A stretch of 64,000 bases of DNA from Roseibium polysiphoniae (GTDB taxonomy: Bacteria > Pseudomonadota > Alphaproteobacteria > Rhizobiales > Stappiaceae): assembly GCF_014842925.1 (NCBI RefSeq), contig NZ_JACYXJ010000001.1:620001-684000 (forward strand), given 5' to 3'. Below, in pieces: positions 44,749-54,185 of the stretch (the first letter of the stretch is position 1; every line of letters begins with the position of its first letter). Below the pieces are notes generated by a model, which searched no databases, was not told where the DNA came from, and was given only the letters and a program-made list of their open reading frames with translations. Made by a program: the position numbers and the translations under genes.

Positions 44749-45693
44749 ATGAGCATCGCATTCACGTTTCCCGGACAGGGAAGTCAGGCCGTTGGCATGG
44801 GCAAGGTTCTGGCTGATACCTATCCCGAAGCCAAAGCAGTCTTTGAAGAAGTCGATGAAGCGCTTGGTCAGAAGCTTTCCGACGTTATGTGGAACGGCCC
44901 TGAAGCTGACCTAACTCTGACGGCCAATGCGCAGCCTGCGCTCATGACCGTTAGCCTGGCAACCATGCGAGTTCTGGAATCAAAGGGTCTCGATCTGGCA
45001 GGTAGCGTCAGCTTCGTCGCTGGTCACTCTCTAGGTGAATACTCCGCCTTGGCAGCCGCCGGCGCTTTTGATGTTGCGACCGCTGCTCGGCTTCTTCGCG
45101 TGCGCGGCGACGCCATGCAAAACGCCGTCCCGGTCGGTCAGGGTGCGATGGCCGCGCTCCTCGGGCTCGATTTCGAAGCTGCCCAGGACGTTGCACGCGA
45201 AGCAGCGCAGGGTGAAGTCTGTCAGGCAGCAAACGACAATGCGCCGGGGCAGGTTGTTGTCTCCGGCCATGTTGCCGCCGTTGAGCGCGCAATTGACATC
45301 GCAAAGGCAAAAGGCGCCCGCCGCGCATTGTTGTTGCCGGTCAGCGCCCCGTTCCATTGTTCATTGATGGCTCCGGCAGCCGATGCCATGGCCGAAGCAC
45401 TGGCAGGCGCCGACATCAAGGCGCCGAAGGTGCCCCTGGTCGCAAACGTTCTGGCGCAACCCATTTCTGACACGGGCGAGATCCGCAAGCGTCTGGTCGA
45501 GCAGGTGACGGGAACCGTCCGTTGGCGCGAGTCAATCGAATGGCTCGCAAGCGAAGGCGTCCACACATTCGTCGAGGTCGGTACCGGCAAGGTGCTGACC
45601 GGCATCGTCAAGCGCATTGCCAAGGAAACCACAGGCATCGCAGTCAATTCGCCAGAAGACATCGACGCTCTCATTGAAAAATTGAACGGCTGA
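44749..45693 (+). CDS. fabD: Malonyl-CoA--ACP transacylase
   Basis: The protein has 314 residues. It carries FTFPGQGSQAVGMG at the start and the active-site serine in GHSLGEYSA (Ser94), with VSAPFHCSLM carrying the catalytic His. It loads malonate onto acyl carrier protein for fatty acid synthesis. The ATG at 44749 has GGAGG upstream. fabG follows after 46 bases, then acpP and fabF. The open frame upstream of 44749 is not part of the protein. Confidence 0.96.
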   Translation: MSIAFTFPGQGSQAVGMGKVLADTYPEAKAVFEEVDEALGQKLSDVMWNGPEADLTLTANAQPALMTVSLATMRVLESKGLDLAGSVSFVAGHSLGEYSALAAAGAFDVATAARLLRVRGDAMQNAVPVGQGAMAALLGLDFEAAQDVAREAAQGEVCQAANDNAPGQVVVSGHVAAVERAIDIAKAKGARRALLLPVSAPFHCSLMAPAADAMAEALAGADIKAPKVPLVANVLAQPISDTGEIRKRLVEQVTGTVRWRESIEWLASEGVHTFVEVGTGKVLTGIVKRIAKETTGIAVNSPEDIDALIEKLNG

Positions 45694-45739
45694 TCCCAAG
45701 CTTTAAGGCCTGGGTCGCGATCCAAAGGAAGGAAGCACC

Positions 45740-46477
45740 ATGTTCACCCTCGAGGGGAAAGCAGCGCTCATCACGGGTGCCACCGGCGGAATTGGCGAAT
45801 CCATCGCACGTGCACTTCATGCGCAAGGCGCGACTGTCGCCCTTTCGGGCACGCGTGCAGAGAAGTTGGAAGTTCTCGCGGCGGACCTCGGTGAGCGCGC
45901 GTTCGTGACACCGGCCAATCTCTCTGATCGTGCCGCTGTCGATGCGCTGCTCCCGGCGGCCGAAGAGAAGCTCGGCAAGGTCGACATTCTGGTCAACAAT
46001 GCCGGAATCACCCGTGACAACATCTTCATGCGGATGAAAGACGACGAGTGGGATCAGGTGCTGGAAGTGAACCTTACGTCTGGTTTCCGCCTGTGCCGTG
46101 CTGCCATCAAGGGCATGATGAAGCGCCGGACGGGCCGCATCATCGGAATTACCTCGGTTGTCGGCGTCACCGGAAATCCCGGACAGACCAACTATGCGGC
46201 GGCCAAGGCCGGCATGATCGGCATGTACAAGTCGCTTGCGCGGGAAGTTGCCAGCCGCAACATCACCGTCAATACGGTCGCTCCCGGCTTCATTGAGACA
46301 GCGATGACCGACGAACTGAACGACAAGCAGAAGGAATCAATTCTGCAGAGCGTTCCGGCGGGCCGGTTGGGCAAAGCGGACGAGATCGCGGCCGCTTCCG
46401 TTTATCTCGCCAGTGATGAAGCAGCTTATGTCACGGGACAGACCCTGCACGTCAATGGCGGCATGGCCATGATTTAA
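45740..46477 (+). CDS. fabG: 3-oxoacyl-ACP reductase
   Basis: The protein has 245 residues, an SDR with TGATGGIG (12-19), NNAG (86-89), Ser139, Tyr152 and Lys156 all in place. It reduces 3-ketoacyl-ACP with NADPH. AAGGAAGG precedes the ATG. Its position between fabD and acpP identifies it as the housekeeping FabG. Confidence 0.97.
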   Translation: MFTLEGKAALITGATGGIGESIARALHAQGATVALSGTRAEKLEVLAADLGERAFVTPANLSDRAAVDALLPAAEEKLGKVDILVNNAGITRDNIFMRMKDDEWDQVLEVNLTSGFRLCRAAIKGMMKRRTGRIIGITSVVGVTGNPGQTNYAAAKAGMIGMYKSLAREVASRNITVNTVAPGFIETAMTDELNDKQKESILQSVPAGRLGKADEIAAASVYLASDEAAYVTGQTLHVNGGMAMI

Positions 46478-46777
46478 AAGGCGGAATTTAATTTCCGGCA
46501 AAAAGAAACCGGGCCGCGTACGCGCGGCCGGGAGCGGCTGGTCAAGGCAGATAAAGTGTGTTACCTAGCCGCCGATTGTTCCAAGGGATAGGGTGGCGAA
46601 CTGTTTTGCAGATCTGGCCCTTCCAGAACGTGTTCAACGCCGTGAAGGTTCGACGGTCCCAAAGGGACGATGGACCTTTCCCGTGCAATGTGCAGATAGA
46701 AATTCCGGTGATTAAGTCGAAGAACTGGTGAGAACTGGCGCCTCGGCTTTAAGACTATAAACTCAGGGAAATAGAAA
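46478..46777. other. Gap between fabG and acpP
   Basis: These 300 bases hold a small GC-rich hairpin (GGCCGCG, loop TACG, CGCGGCC near 46511-46528) without a T-run. The stretch before acpP (TTTAAGACTATAAACTCAGG) is A/T-rich and probably contains the acpP promoter, which usually gives much higher expression than fabD-fabG. No further gene seen. Confidence 0.5.
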
Positions 46778-47014
46778 ATGAGCGATATCGCGGATCGAGT
46801 TAAGAAAATCGTTGTCGAGCACCTCGGCGTGGACGCTGAAAAGGTTGTGGAAGCTGCAAGCTTCATCGACGATCTGGGCGCAGACAGCCTCGACACCGTT
46901 GAACTCGTCATGGCTTTCGAAGAAGAATTCGGTGTAGAAATTCCGGATGATGCAGCTGAAACCATCCTGACGGTTGGCGATGCTGTTAAGTTCCTGGAAA
47001 AGAACGCCGGCTAA
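46778..47014 (+). CDS. acpP: Acyl carrier protein
   Basis: This 78-residue acidic helical protein has the phosphopantetheine attachment Ser37 in [19 protein letters not shown]. It carries growing acyl chains for FabD, FabG and FabF, whose genes flank it. The length is standard. Confidence 0.98.
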   Translation: MSDIADRVKKIVVEHLGVDAEKVVEAASFIDDLGADSLDTVELVMAFEEEFGVEIPDDAAETILTVGDAVKFLEKNAG

Positions 47015-47089
47015 TTCGCCGGACTTGATGACGAATGGACGGGCAGGCAAGACCGATTTCGGCTGTCTGCCCGAAACAAGTGCGGGTTC

Positions 47090-48355
47090 ATGAGGCGAGT
47101 TGTTGTAACAGGATTGGGCATGGTGTCTCCGCTTGGCGGAAACGTTGATGTCTCTTGGAAGAAGATCCTCGAAGGTAAGAGCGGTGCCAACAAGGTCACC
47201 AACTTCAAGGTCGACGACCTGGCATGCCAGATCGCAGCACAGATCCCGCGCGATCCATCTGCCGAAGGGGCATTCAATCCCGACGACTGGATGGAACCCA
47301 AAGAACAGCGCAAGGTCGATGATTTCATCATCTATGCCCTTGCCGCATCTGACCAGGCGCTGGCTGACAGTGGCTGGAAGCCCGAAACATATGAAGACCA
47401 GATTCGCGCAGGTGTTCTGATTGGCTCCGGCATCGGTGGCCTTCAGGGGATCGAGGAAGCGGCGCATGTTCTGGCCGACAAGGGGCCTCGCCGCCTGTCG
47501 CCATTCTTTATTCCCGGGCGCCTGATCAATTTGGCTGGTGGCTATGTCTCCATCCGTCATGGCCTCAAGGGCCCGAACCACGCGGTCGTGACCGCGTGTT
47601 CGACCGGCGCACATGCCATTGGCGATGCGTCCCGCCTGATCGCTTTCGGTGATGCCGATGTGATGGTCGCTGGAGGAACGGAATCGCCCGTTTGCCGCCT
47701 GTCGCTTGCTGGCTTTGCCGCGTGTCGGGCGTTGTCCACCGGATTTAACGACCGGCCTGAAAAAGGTTCGCGCCCTTATGACAAGGACCGCGATGGTTTT
47801 GTTATGGGCGAGGGCGCTGGCGTTGTCGTGCTCGAAGAATACGAGCATGCGGTTGCGCGCGGCGCCAAGATCTACGCTGAAATCGTCGGTTACGGTCTGT
47901 CGGGCGATGCGCACCACATAACAGCACCAGCTTCGGATGGCGACGGCGCCTATCGCTGCATGGAAGCGGCTCTCAAGCGGGCTGGTGTGAGTGCAGCAGA
48001 TGTGGACTACGTCAATGCTCACGGCACATCGACACCACTTGGCGATGAGATTGAGCTGGGCGCGATCACACGCCTTGCTGGCGATGCTGCAAGCAAGCTG
48101 ACCATGTCGTCGACCAAGTCGTCTATTGGTCACTTGCTGGGTGCTGCGGGTGCTGTGGAGGCGATCTTCTCCGTGCTGGCAATTCGCGACAGCATGGCGC
48201 CGCCGACGATCAATCTCGACAATCCATCGATTGAGACCGAGATCGATCTGGTCGCGCACAAGCCCAAGGCAATGAACATTGATGTGGCACTGTCGAATTC
48301 GTTCGGCTTTGGTGGCACCAATGCTTCCTTGGTGTTCAAGAAAGTTGCGGCGTAA
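47090..48355 (+). CDS. fabF: 3-oxoacyl-ACP synthase II
   Basis: This 421-residue condensing enzyme has Cys170 (VVTACSTGAHAIGDA) and the two His in VNAHGTSTPLGD and SIGHLLGAAGAVEAI. It elongates acyl-ACP with malonyl-ACP. It follows acpP by 75 bases and ends in a hairpin terminator. A long antisense open frame covers the gene but does not look like protein. Confidence 0.97.
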   Translation: MRRVVVTGLGMVSPLGGNVDVSWKKILEGKSGANKVTNFKVDDLACQIAAQIPRDPSAEGAFNPDDWMEPKEQRKVDDFIIYALAASDQALADSGWKPETYEDQIRAGVLIGSGIGGLQGIEEAAHVLADKGPRRLSPFFIPGRLINLAGGYVSIRHGLKGPNHAVVTACSTGAHAIGDASRLIAFGDADVMVAGGTESPVCRLSLAGFAACRALSTGFNDRPEKGSRPYDKDRDGFVMGEGAGVVVLEEYEHAVARGAKIYAEIVGYGLSGDAHHITAPASDGDGAYRCMEAALKRAGVSAADVDYVNAHGTSTPLGDEIELGAITRLAGDAASKLTMSSTKSSIGHLLGAAGAVEAIFSVLAIRDSMAPPTINLDNPSIETEIDLVAHKPKAMNIDVALSNSFGFGGTNASLVFKKVAA

Positions 48356-48372
48356 GCGCCGTATCCGCATTT

Positions 48373-48405
48373 CGCCGTCTAGCGTGAGCTCAGGCGGCGT
48401 TTTTC
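48373..48405 (+). terminator. Terminator after fabF
   Basis: An 8-bp stem with one G-T pair (CGCCGTCT at 48373-48380 with 48392-48399) and an 11-base loop is followed by five T. Confidence 0.75.
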
Positions 48406-48500
48406 TTCGGCAGCGCCTTTTTTACGCTACGAGTATTTGATGAGCTGCGCCGGAGTGGTCGACCGGATCTGATCCGGACTTATCAGAAGGAGCGTTTTAG

Positions 48501-49625
48501 ATGCGCATCAAGCCGAAAAGCCCGCGCGAAGCGATCCAGCCGGAACCAGCGCCGGGACCCCCGCCGCGCTCACGCCACGTGCGAAATCCAGTCGTGATCC
48601 TGATCAATATGGTGATCTCGATCACGGTGCTGTCGCTGCTTGGCGCCGGCGCAGCGCTCTATTTCGGCAAGCAGGTCTTCGAGCAGGCAGGTCCCCTCAC
48701 GGAGGACAGTACGGTTGTCATCGCCTCCGGTTCAGGTCTTTCAGGCATCACCGAGCGGTTGAAGGCCCAAAACGTTATCGAGGACACGCTCGTTGATGAG
48801 TTGGTCTTTAATGCGGGCGTGCGGTTCTACAAGAACGCAACGAAACTGAAGGCCGGTGAATATGCCTTCAAGGCCGGAACCAGCATGCAGGATGTCATGA
48901 CTGATCTGGTTGAGGGCAATGCCGTGACCCACTCGGTGACGGTGCCAGAGGGCTGGTCGACGGCGCAGATCCTCGAGCGCGTTCGCTCCCACCCGGTCCT
49001 TGTGGGCGAAATCACAGAGATTCCGGAAGAAGGCGCACTCCTGCCAGAGACGTACACGTTTACTCGCGGCAGTTCCCGTCAGCAGATCATCGATCAGATG
49101 ACGGAGGCCCAGAGCGCTCTGTTGTCTGAAATTTGGGAGCGCCGCAGCGAGGACCTCCCGATCGCGTCGCCGGAAGAATTGGTGATCCTGGCAAGCATCG
49201 TCGAGAAGGAAACGGCCAAGGCGGATGAGCGTCCACGTGTGGCAGGTGTCTTCGTCAACCGGCTCAATCGCAACATGCGACTGCAGTCCGACCCGACGAT
49301 CCTGTACGGTATCCATGGTGGTGAAGCCTGGTTGAAAGATCGGTCAGCGATCAAGCAATCCGAGCTGAGAAAAGAAACCCCTTACAACACCTATCAGATC
49401 AATGGTTTGCCGCCAGGTCCCATTGGCAATCCCGGCCGGGCAGCTATGGAAGCAGTAGCAAATCCATCTCGCACCAAGGATCTCTACTTCGTCGCAGACG
49501 GCACCGGCGGGCATATCTTCGCTGAGACCTATGAGCAACATCAGGCGAACGTGCGCAAATGGCGGCAGATTGAGCGAGAACGGCGTGAGGCCGAAAAGAA
49601 CCAGCCGGCTTCGCAATCGAACTAA
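48501..49625 (+). CDS. mltG: Endolytic murein transglycosylase MltG
   Basis: The protein has 374 residues: a cytosolic Pro-rich N terminus, one membrane helix (about 30-52), a LysM-like subdomain and the YceG catalytic domain with Glu in LASIVEKETAKADERPRVAGVFVNRL and LQSDPTILYG. It cuts nascent glycan strands in the periplasm and so sets their length. Gene order fabF-mltG-yicC-gmk matches other alphaproteobacteria. AAGGAG precedes the ATG. Confidence 0.95.
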   Translation: MRIKPKSPREAIQPEPAPGPPPRSRHVRNPVVILINMVISITVLSLLGAGAALYFGKQVFEQAGPLTEDSTVVIASGSGLSGITERLKAQNVIEDTLVDELVFNAGVRFYKNATKLKAGEYAFKAGTSMQDVMTDLVEGNAVTHSVTVPEGWSTAQILERVRSHPVLVGEITEIPEEGALLPETYTFTRGSSRQQIIDQMTEAQSALLSEIWERRSEDLPIASPEELVILASIVEKETAKADERPRVAGVFVNRLNRNMRLQSDPTILYGIHGGEAWLKDRSAIKQSELRKETPYNTYQINGLPPGPIGNPGRAAMEAVANPSRTKDLYFVADGTGGHIFAETYEQHQANVRKWRQIERERREAEKNQPASQSN

Positions 49626-49637
49626 GTGGAGAACGAT

Positions 49638-50531
49638 ATGACGCTTGCCAGTATGACAGGATTTGCCCGCATTCAGGGCGAAGCAGGCGTCGTCCGCTGG
49701 ACTTGGGAACTGAGGTCCGTCAACGGCAAGAACCTCGACGTCAGGATCCGTATTCCCGCGGGCCTGGAGAATCTCGAACAAAAGATCCGTGAACGATGCG
49801 CGAAGGTTCTCAAACGCGGCAACGTTTCCGTCGGCCTGTCCATGAAGCGCGATGAGGGTGAAGCAGCCCTGACTGTGAATGAGAGCGCCCTGGAATCTGT
49901 TCTGGAAGCAATTGAGTTGCTGCGGTCGCGTGTTCCCGACGTTGCCCCTCCAACCCTTGACGGTATTCTGGCACAAAAGGGCGTCTTCGAGCTTAAGGAG
50001 CAGGAAGACGATGAGGAAACCCGGGCGGCCATGTTCGTGGCACTGCTGGAAAGCCTTGATTGGGCGCTCGATGAACTTGTGGCCATGCGCCGGAGTGAAG
50101 GCGCTGCCATCAACGCCATCATCACACAGCAGATCGACACGGTTGCGAGTTTGACGGGTCGAGCCGAGGGGTTGCCCTCTCGCCAGCCTGAAGCGATCAA
50201 GGCACGCCTTTCTGCGCAGGTTGCCGAGTTGCTGGATGCGGCAGGCGGTGCATTGGACCCGCAGCGTCTTCATCAGGAGGCGGCAATTCTCGCAACGAAG
50301 GCTGATATTCGTGAAGAGATTGATCGGCTTCACGCTCATGTGGATGCCGTACGCGAACTGCTCTCTGCCGGTGGTGCCATTGGCCGGCGTCTCGATTTCC
50401 TGGCGCAGGAATTCAATCGCGAGACCAATACGCTTTGCTCGAAATCGAATGACGTTGAGCTGACGGCCATCGGTCTTGACCTCAAGGCCGTCATCGACCA
50501 GATGCGCGAGCAGATACAGAACCTGGAGTAG
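49638..50531 (+). CDS. YicC/YloC-family endoribonuclease
   Basis: This 297-residue protein opens with the family signature SMTGFARIQGEAG ... WELRSVNGKNLDVRIRIP. The C-terminal domain contains EIDRLHAHVDAVRELLSAGGAIGRRLDFLAQEFNREtNTLCSK, the most conserved block. Family members cleave RNA (E. coli YicC acts on the small RNA RyhB). It starts 12 bases after mltG at an ATG with GTGGAGA upstream and ends just before gmk, so the three genes are probably co-transcribed. Confidence 0.92.
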   Translation: MTLASMTGFARIQGEAGVVRWTWELRSVNGKNLDVRIRIPAGLENLEQKIRERCAKVLKRGNVSVGLSMKRDEGEAALTVNESALESVLEAIELLRSRVPDVAPPTLDGILAQKGVFELKEQEDDEETRAAMFVALLESLDWALDELVAMRRSEGAAINAIITQQIDTVASLTGRAEGLPSRQPEAIKARLSAQVAELLDAAGGALDPQRLHQEAAILATKADIREEIDRLHAHVDAVRELLSAGGAIGRRLDFLAQEFNRETNTLCSKSNDVELTAIGLDLKAVIDQMREQIQNLE

Positions 50532-50535
50532 GGCC

Positions 50536-51240
50536 ATGTCCGAGACACCGGCTGAAAAGGCAAGCACGATGGTCAGTGCTGATCAGGCCGAGCGAGAGCG
50601 GCGCGGCCTGATGCTGGTCCTCTCGTCGCCCTCGGGCGCGGGCAAATCGACGATTGCCCGCATGCTTCTGGAGCGGGAAGACAATCTGGACCTCTCGATC
50701 TCTGTCACGACCCGCCCGCGTCGCTCCAACGAGCTGGATGGCGTTCACTATCATTTCCGCACGCCTGAAGCGTTTGAGGAGATGAAGGAACGTGGCGAGC
50801 TTCTGGAATGGGCCGAGGTTCACGGCAATTTCTATGCGACACCTCGCGGTCCCGTCGAGAAGACCATCGAGACCGGCAAGGACATCCTCTTCGACATTGA
50901 TATTCAGGGCACGTTCCAACTCTATGAAAAGATGCGTGAGGACGTTGTCTCTGTCTTCATTCTTCCTCCGTCTATCGACGAGATGAAGGCGCGGCTGCGT
51001 GGTCGCGGAGAAGACCCGGAAGAGGTCATCATGCGCCGTCTGGAAACGGCGGTCGGAGAGATGCGCCACTGGTCGAAATACGACTATGTGGTCGTCAATG
51101 AGGACCTTGAACGCGCTTATGAGAACGTACGTTCGATCCTCAGGGCAGAACGCCTAAAGCAGAAGCGCTCTGGGGCTGTCGCCAAACTGATGAACGGTAT
51201 GGTTGACGACCTGCAGGACGCGCTGACACGGGGGCGCTAG
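50536..51240 (+). CDS. gmk: Guanylate kinase
   Basis: The protein has 234 residues, slightly longer than usual because of a 24-residue polar N terminus. The P-loop is SPSGAGKST (31-39), and the GMP-binding block is [19 protein letters not shown]. It phosphorylates GMP to GDP. The ATG is four bases after the yicC stop. Its TAG stop shares CTAG with the stop of the convergent rsmA gene. Confidence 0.96.
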   Translation: MSETPAEKASTMVSADQAERERRGLMLVLSSPSGAGKSTIARMLLEREDNLDLSISVTTRPRRSNELDGVHYHFRTPEAFEEMKERGELLEWAEVHGNFYATPRGPVEKTIETGKDILFDIDIQGTFQLYEKMREDVVSVFILPPSIDEMKARLRGRGEDPEEVIMRRLETAVGEMRHWSKYDYVVVNEDLERAYENVRSILRAERLKQKRSGAVAKLMNGMVDDLQDALTRGR

Positions 51241-52079
51241 CGTTCTGCATAGCAGTTTGCGAGCCTTACAAAGCCTTCGACGTCTATTTCCTCTGCCCGT
51301 GCGGTGGGCGTGAGGCCGGCCGCTTCGATCAAGTCATCCGCCGGGCCTCCGAGTGACTTGAGGCTGGCACGCAGCATTTTGCGTCGCTGGCCGAAAGCAG
51401 CCGCCGTGACTTTCTCGAGCATTTTCCTCGAACAGGCAAAAGGTTTTTCCCGCGGCATGAGCTGAACAACCGTCGACGTGACCTTGGGCGGTGGCGTGAA
51501 TGCCTTCGGGTTAAGGTCGAAGAGCATGCCGCCCGTGGTCCGCCATCCCGCAAGCACAGCCAGCCGCCCATAGGCTTTGGAACCGGGCTGGGCGACGATC
51601 CGCTCACCGACTTCCTTCTGGAACATCAAGGTCAGGGAGGTCCAGAAAGGCGGCCAGTCCTCGGTGGTGATCCAATTGAGCAGAAGTTGCGTTCCCACAT
51701 TATAGGGAAGATTGGCAACGATCTTGATCTTGTCACCTCCGGCAAGGGCAACCGGATCGATTTTCAATGCATCGCCTTCGATGACTTCGAGGCGGCCATC
51801 ATAGTAGCTGGAAATCTCTGACAGAGCCGGCAGGCAGCGCGTGTCTTTCTCGATGGCTATGACACGTTTGGCACCAGCGGCAAGAAGCGCACGCGTGAGG
51901 CCCCCCGGTCCGGGTCCAATCTCCAGAATGGTACAGTCATCAAGCGGAGCGGCTGCCCGCGCAATTCTGGATGTGAGGTTGAGATCGAGAAGAAAGTTCT
52001 GTCCCAGTGATTTTCGCGCATCAAGGCTGTGGGTCGCAATGACCTCACGAAGAGGAGGAAGGTCGTCAATCTGAGCCAT
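51237..52079 (-). CDS. rsmA: 16S rRNA dimethyladenosine transferase
   Basis: The protein has 280 residues with SAM-binding [15 protein letters not shown] and catalytic [12 protein letters not shown]. It dimethylates the two adjacent adenines in helix 45 of 16S rRNA. The ATG at 52079 overlaps the pdxA stop (TGATG), so it is coupled to pdxA, as in many Gram-negative bacteria (surA-pdxA-rsmA). Confidence 0.96.
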   Translation of the reverse strand: MAQIDDLPPLREVIATHSLDARKSLGQNFLLDLNLTSRIARAAAPLDDCTILEIGPGPGGLTRALLAAGAKRVIAIEKDTRCLPALSEISSYYDGRLEVIEGDALKIDPVALAGGDKIKIVANLPYNVGTQLLLNWITTEDWPPFWTSLTLMFQKEVGERIVAQPGSKAYGRLAVLAGWRTTGGMLFDLNPKAFTPPPKVTSTVVQLMPREKPFACSRKMLEKVTAAAFGQRRKMLRASLKSLGGPADDLIEAAGLTPTARAEEIDVEGFVRLANCYAER

Positions 52080-53098
52080 CAAAGGGTGCTCGGATCAGAA
52101 AGGACAGCAGCCATGCGAAGCGACGCGGCGAAGCTGTCCGGCCGGGCCTTGCCGCTGCCGGCCAATGCGTAGGCCGTTCCGTGATCGGGAGATGTTCTGA
52201 CGAAGGGCAGGCCGAGTGTCACGTTGACGGATTCATCGAAGCCAATGGTCTTGGCAGGCACCAGAACCTGATCATGATACATGCCAAGTGCGCAGTCATA
52301 CTGCTGACGGGCTTGCGGGTGGAACATTGTGTCGGCGGGCAAGGGGCCCGTGACGTCGATGCCTTCGGAGCGCAATCTCTCGAGCGCCGGCGCAATGACA
52401 GACTGGTCTTCCGTGCCCATGGCGCCATTCTCACCGGCATGCGGATTGAGGCCGCAGAAGGCGAGGCGAGGTGCCGAGAAGCCAAAGCGCGTTTTCATGT
52501 CGTTTGCAGTGATACGTCCGGTTTCGACAATAAGGTCTTCAGTGAGCGCTAAGGGAACGTCCTTGAGGGCAATATGGATGGTGATCGGTACAACCATCAG
52601 TTCGGGTCCGGCGATCATCATGACAGGCAGGTACGGGCCATCAGGCCAATGCGTGTTGGCGAGATGCCCGAGAAATTCGGTGTGGCCGGGATAGGTGAAG
52701 CCGGCACTGTAAAGTGCAGCCTTGTTGATCGGGTTGGTGACAACACCTCCCGCCCGGCCTTCACGAACATCCTGGACTGAAGCTTCGATCGAGGCGATCA
52801 CAGCGTGAGCCGTTTCCTCAGCCTCTTCGCCGGGCCGATCATCCACCGGATCACCGGTCGCCACCACGGGCAGATACTTGGAAAAGCAGCCTATCGCTTC
52901 TTCCGGTTCCACAACCTGGACCGGAACGTCAAGGCCCAGGCGCCGTGCTCGGCGTCCAATGAAACCTGGATCGCCACGCAAGTAGAACGTGGGAAGTGAA
53001 AGCGTCTTGCGCGCGGCCCAGGACATCAGAGTGATATCTGGCCCAATTCCTGCCGGCTCGCCGCATGTCACGGCCAGCGGCGTCTTGACGGACACCAT
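52079..53098 (-). CDS. pdxA: 4-hydroxythreonine-4-phosphate dehydrogenase
   Basis: The protein has 339 residues. The metal-binding His are visible in [24 protein letters not shown] and [11 protein letters not shown], and the substrate region reads [14 protein letters not shown]. It is an enzyme of the DXP-dependent pyridoxal phosphate pathway. It is four bases from the surA-like gene upstream and overlaps rsmA downstream. Confidence 0.95.
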   Translation of the reverse strand: MVSVKTPLAVTCGEPAGIGPDITLMSWAARKTLSLPTFYLRGDPGFIGRRARRLGLDVPVQVVEPEEAIGCFSKYLPVVATGDPVDDRPGEEAEETAHAVIASIEASVQDVREGRAGGVVTNPINKAALYSAGFTYPGHTEFLGHLANTHWPDGPYLPVMMIAGPELMVVPITIHIALKDVPLALTEDLIVETGRITANDMKTRFGFSAPRLAFCGLNPHAGENGAMGTEDQSVIAPALERLRSEGIDVTGPLPADTMFHPQARQQYDCALGMYHDQVLVPAKTIGFDESVNVTLGLPFVRTSPDHGTAYALAGSGKARPDSFAASLRMAAVLSDPSTL

Positions 53099-53102
53099 CG
53101 GC

Positions 53103-54023
53103 TTAGCGCTCTACGATCGTGGCACGCCGACGCAGGTCCATCAGGTAGCGGCGGGACAGGGCTTCGCCTTCCTTCGCGCGCAGCTCGCTTTCCATCTCGG
53201 TTCGTGCCGCGATGTCAGACTGAATTTCCCGCTTGCTGCAGACCGCGATCATTTCGTAGCCACGACCGGTCTGCTGGGGCTTCGTCAAGCGCCCTGGTTC
53301 GGTGTCGTTGACGCTATCGCGCATATTTTCCGGCAACTCGGTCTCGAGCCGGCGCCCAACCGGGCGCAAAACAACTTCGCTGTATTGTCCAAGAACAGAG
53401 CCGGCTTGTTCACAGCCGTTGAAGGCCTTGCGAATTTGATCGCTCTCGCGCTTGCGCTTGGATTTGAAGCCGCCGCTGGCCTTCTTTGGAACAACCACGA
53501 TGACCTGCTTCAGATCATATTCGATACTCGTATTCTGGTCTTTCTTGTCAGACTTGCGCAACGCCGCAATAACGTCGGATTCCGTGACCTTTACCTCGGC
53601 CTGGAAGCGGCGTCTCACGACCTGTGACCATGCAAGTTGTGCCTTGAGGCGGTCCTTGAGCGTTTGCGGATTGACGCCGCCCCGGCGCAGTGCGTTCGAC
53701 AACTGCGACTGGCTCATCTTCACGTTTCGAGCAATGTTGCCGTAGGCGCCATTGATCTGACTGTCAGAGACGGAAATGCGAACACGGGCCGCTTCGGTCA
53801 GCTTCAACTTGTCGTCAATCAGCTCCTGCTCCGCCATGCGCCGTGCCGTCGCGCCGCCCTTGCGCTGCGTCATCGTAATCAGGCGCGCCCGCTGTTGAAT
53901 GTCATAGGAGGTGATTGCCTCATCGTTGACGATGACCTTGATTGAGGTCTGGGCAACAACGCTCGGCAACGGGGTGCCCATGAGGACAATCGGAAGAAAA
54001 AGAGTTAGGAACCTGAAGCGCAT
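53103..54023 (-). CDS. SurA-like periplasmic chaperone with a degenerate parvulin region
   Basis: The protein has 306 residues. A signal peptide (FLTLFLPIVLMGTPLPSVVA) leads into a SurA N-terminal domain (IKVIVNDEAITSYDIQQRARL ... MAEQELIDDKLKLTEAARVRISVSDSQI). Only one, weak parvulin-like segment follows (YDLKQVIVVVPKK ... LPENMRDSVNDTEPGRLTKPQQTGRGYEMIAVCSK), versus two in E. coli SurA (428 residues). It sits between lptD and pdxA, the classical surA position. It probably escorts outer-membrane proteins such as LptD. Isomerase activity is doubtful. Confidence 0.83.
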   Translation of the reverse strand: MRFRFLTLFLPIVLMGTPLPSVVAQTSIKVIVNDEAITSYDIQQRARLITMTQRKGGATARRMAEQELIDDKLKLTEAARVRISVSDSQINGAYGNIARNVKMSQSQLSNALRRGGVNPQTLKDRLKAQLAWSQVVRRRFQAEVKVTESDVIAALRKSDKKDQNTSIEYDLKQVIVVVPKKASGGFKSKRKRESDQIRKAFNGCEQAGSVLGQYSEVVLRPVGRRLETELPENMRDSVNDTEPGRLTKPQQTGRGYEMIAVCSKREIQSDIAARTEMESELRAKEGEALSRRYLMDLRRRATIVER

Positions 54024-54185
54024 TGAAACCCTGTCCGCGCCGACAAAGCGGCCTGATGACTCACGTTTTATGTTGCCGATGATCTTGCACAAACTGACGG
54101 CAAATTCAAAGAATGCCCTCTTTAGGACGCACGGATGTGTCGGAAACTTGGCAAAGTCCGGAAATAGAAGTGCCGGCCATCTTTT

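Noticed and set aside
46763..48370. A 535-codon open frame on the minus strand opposite acpP and fabF
   Set aside because: It is the mirror image of two certain genes. Its translation is rich in Arg, His and Cys with no domain pattern, and it has no ribosome site. Long antisense frames are common in GC-rich DNA.
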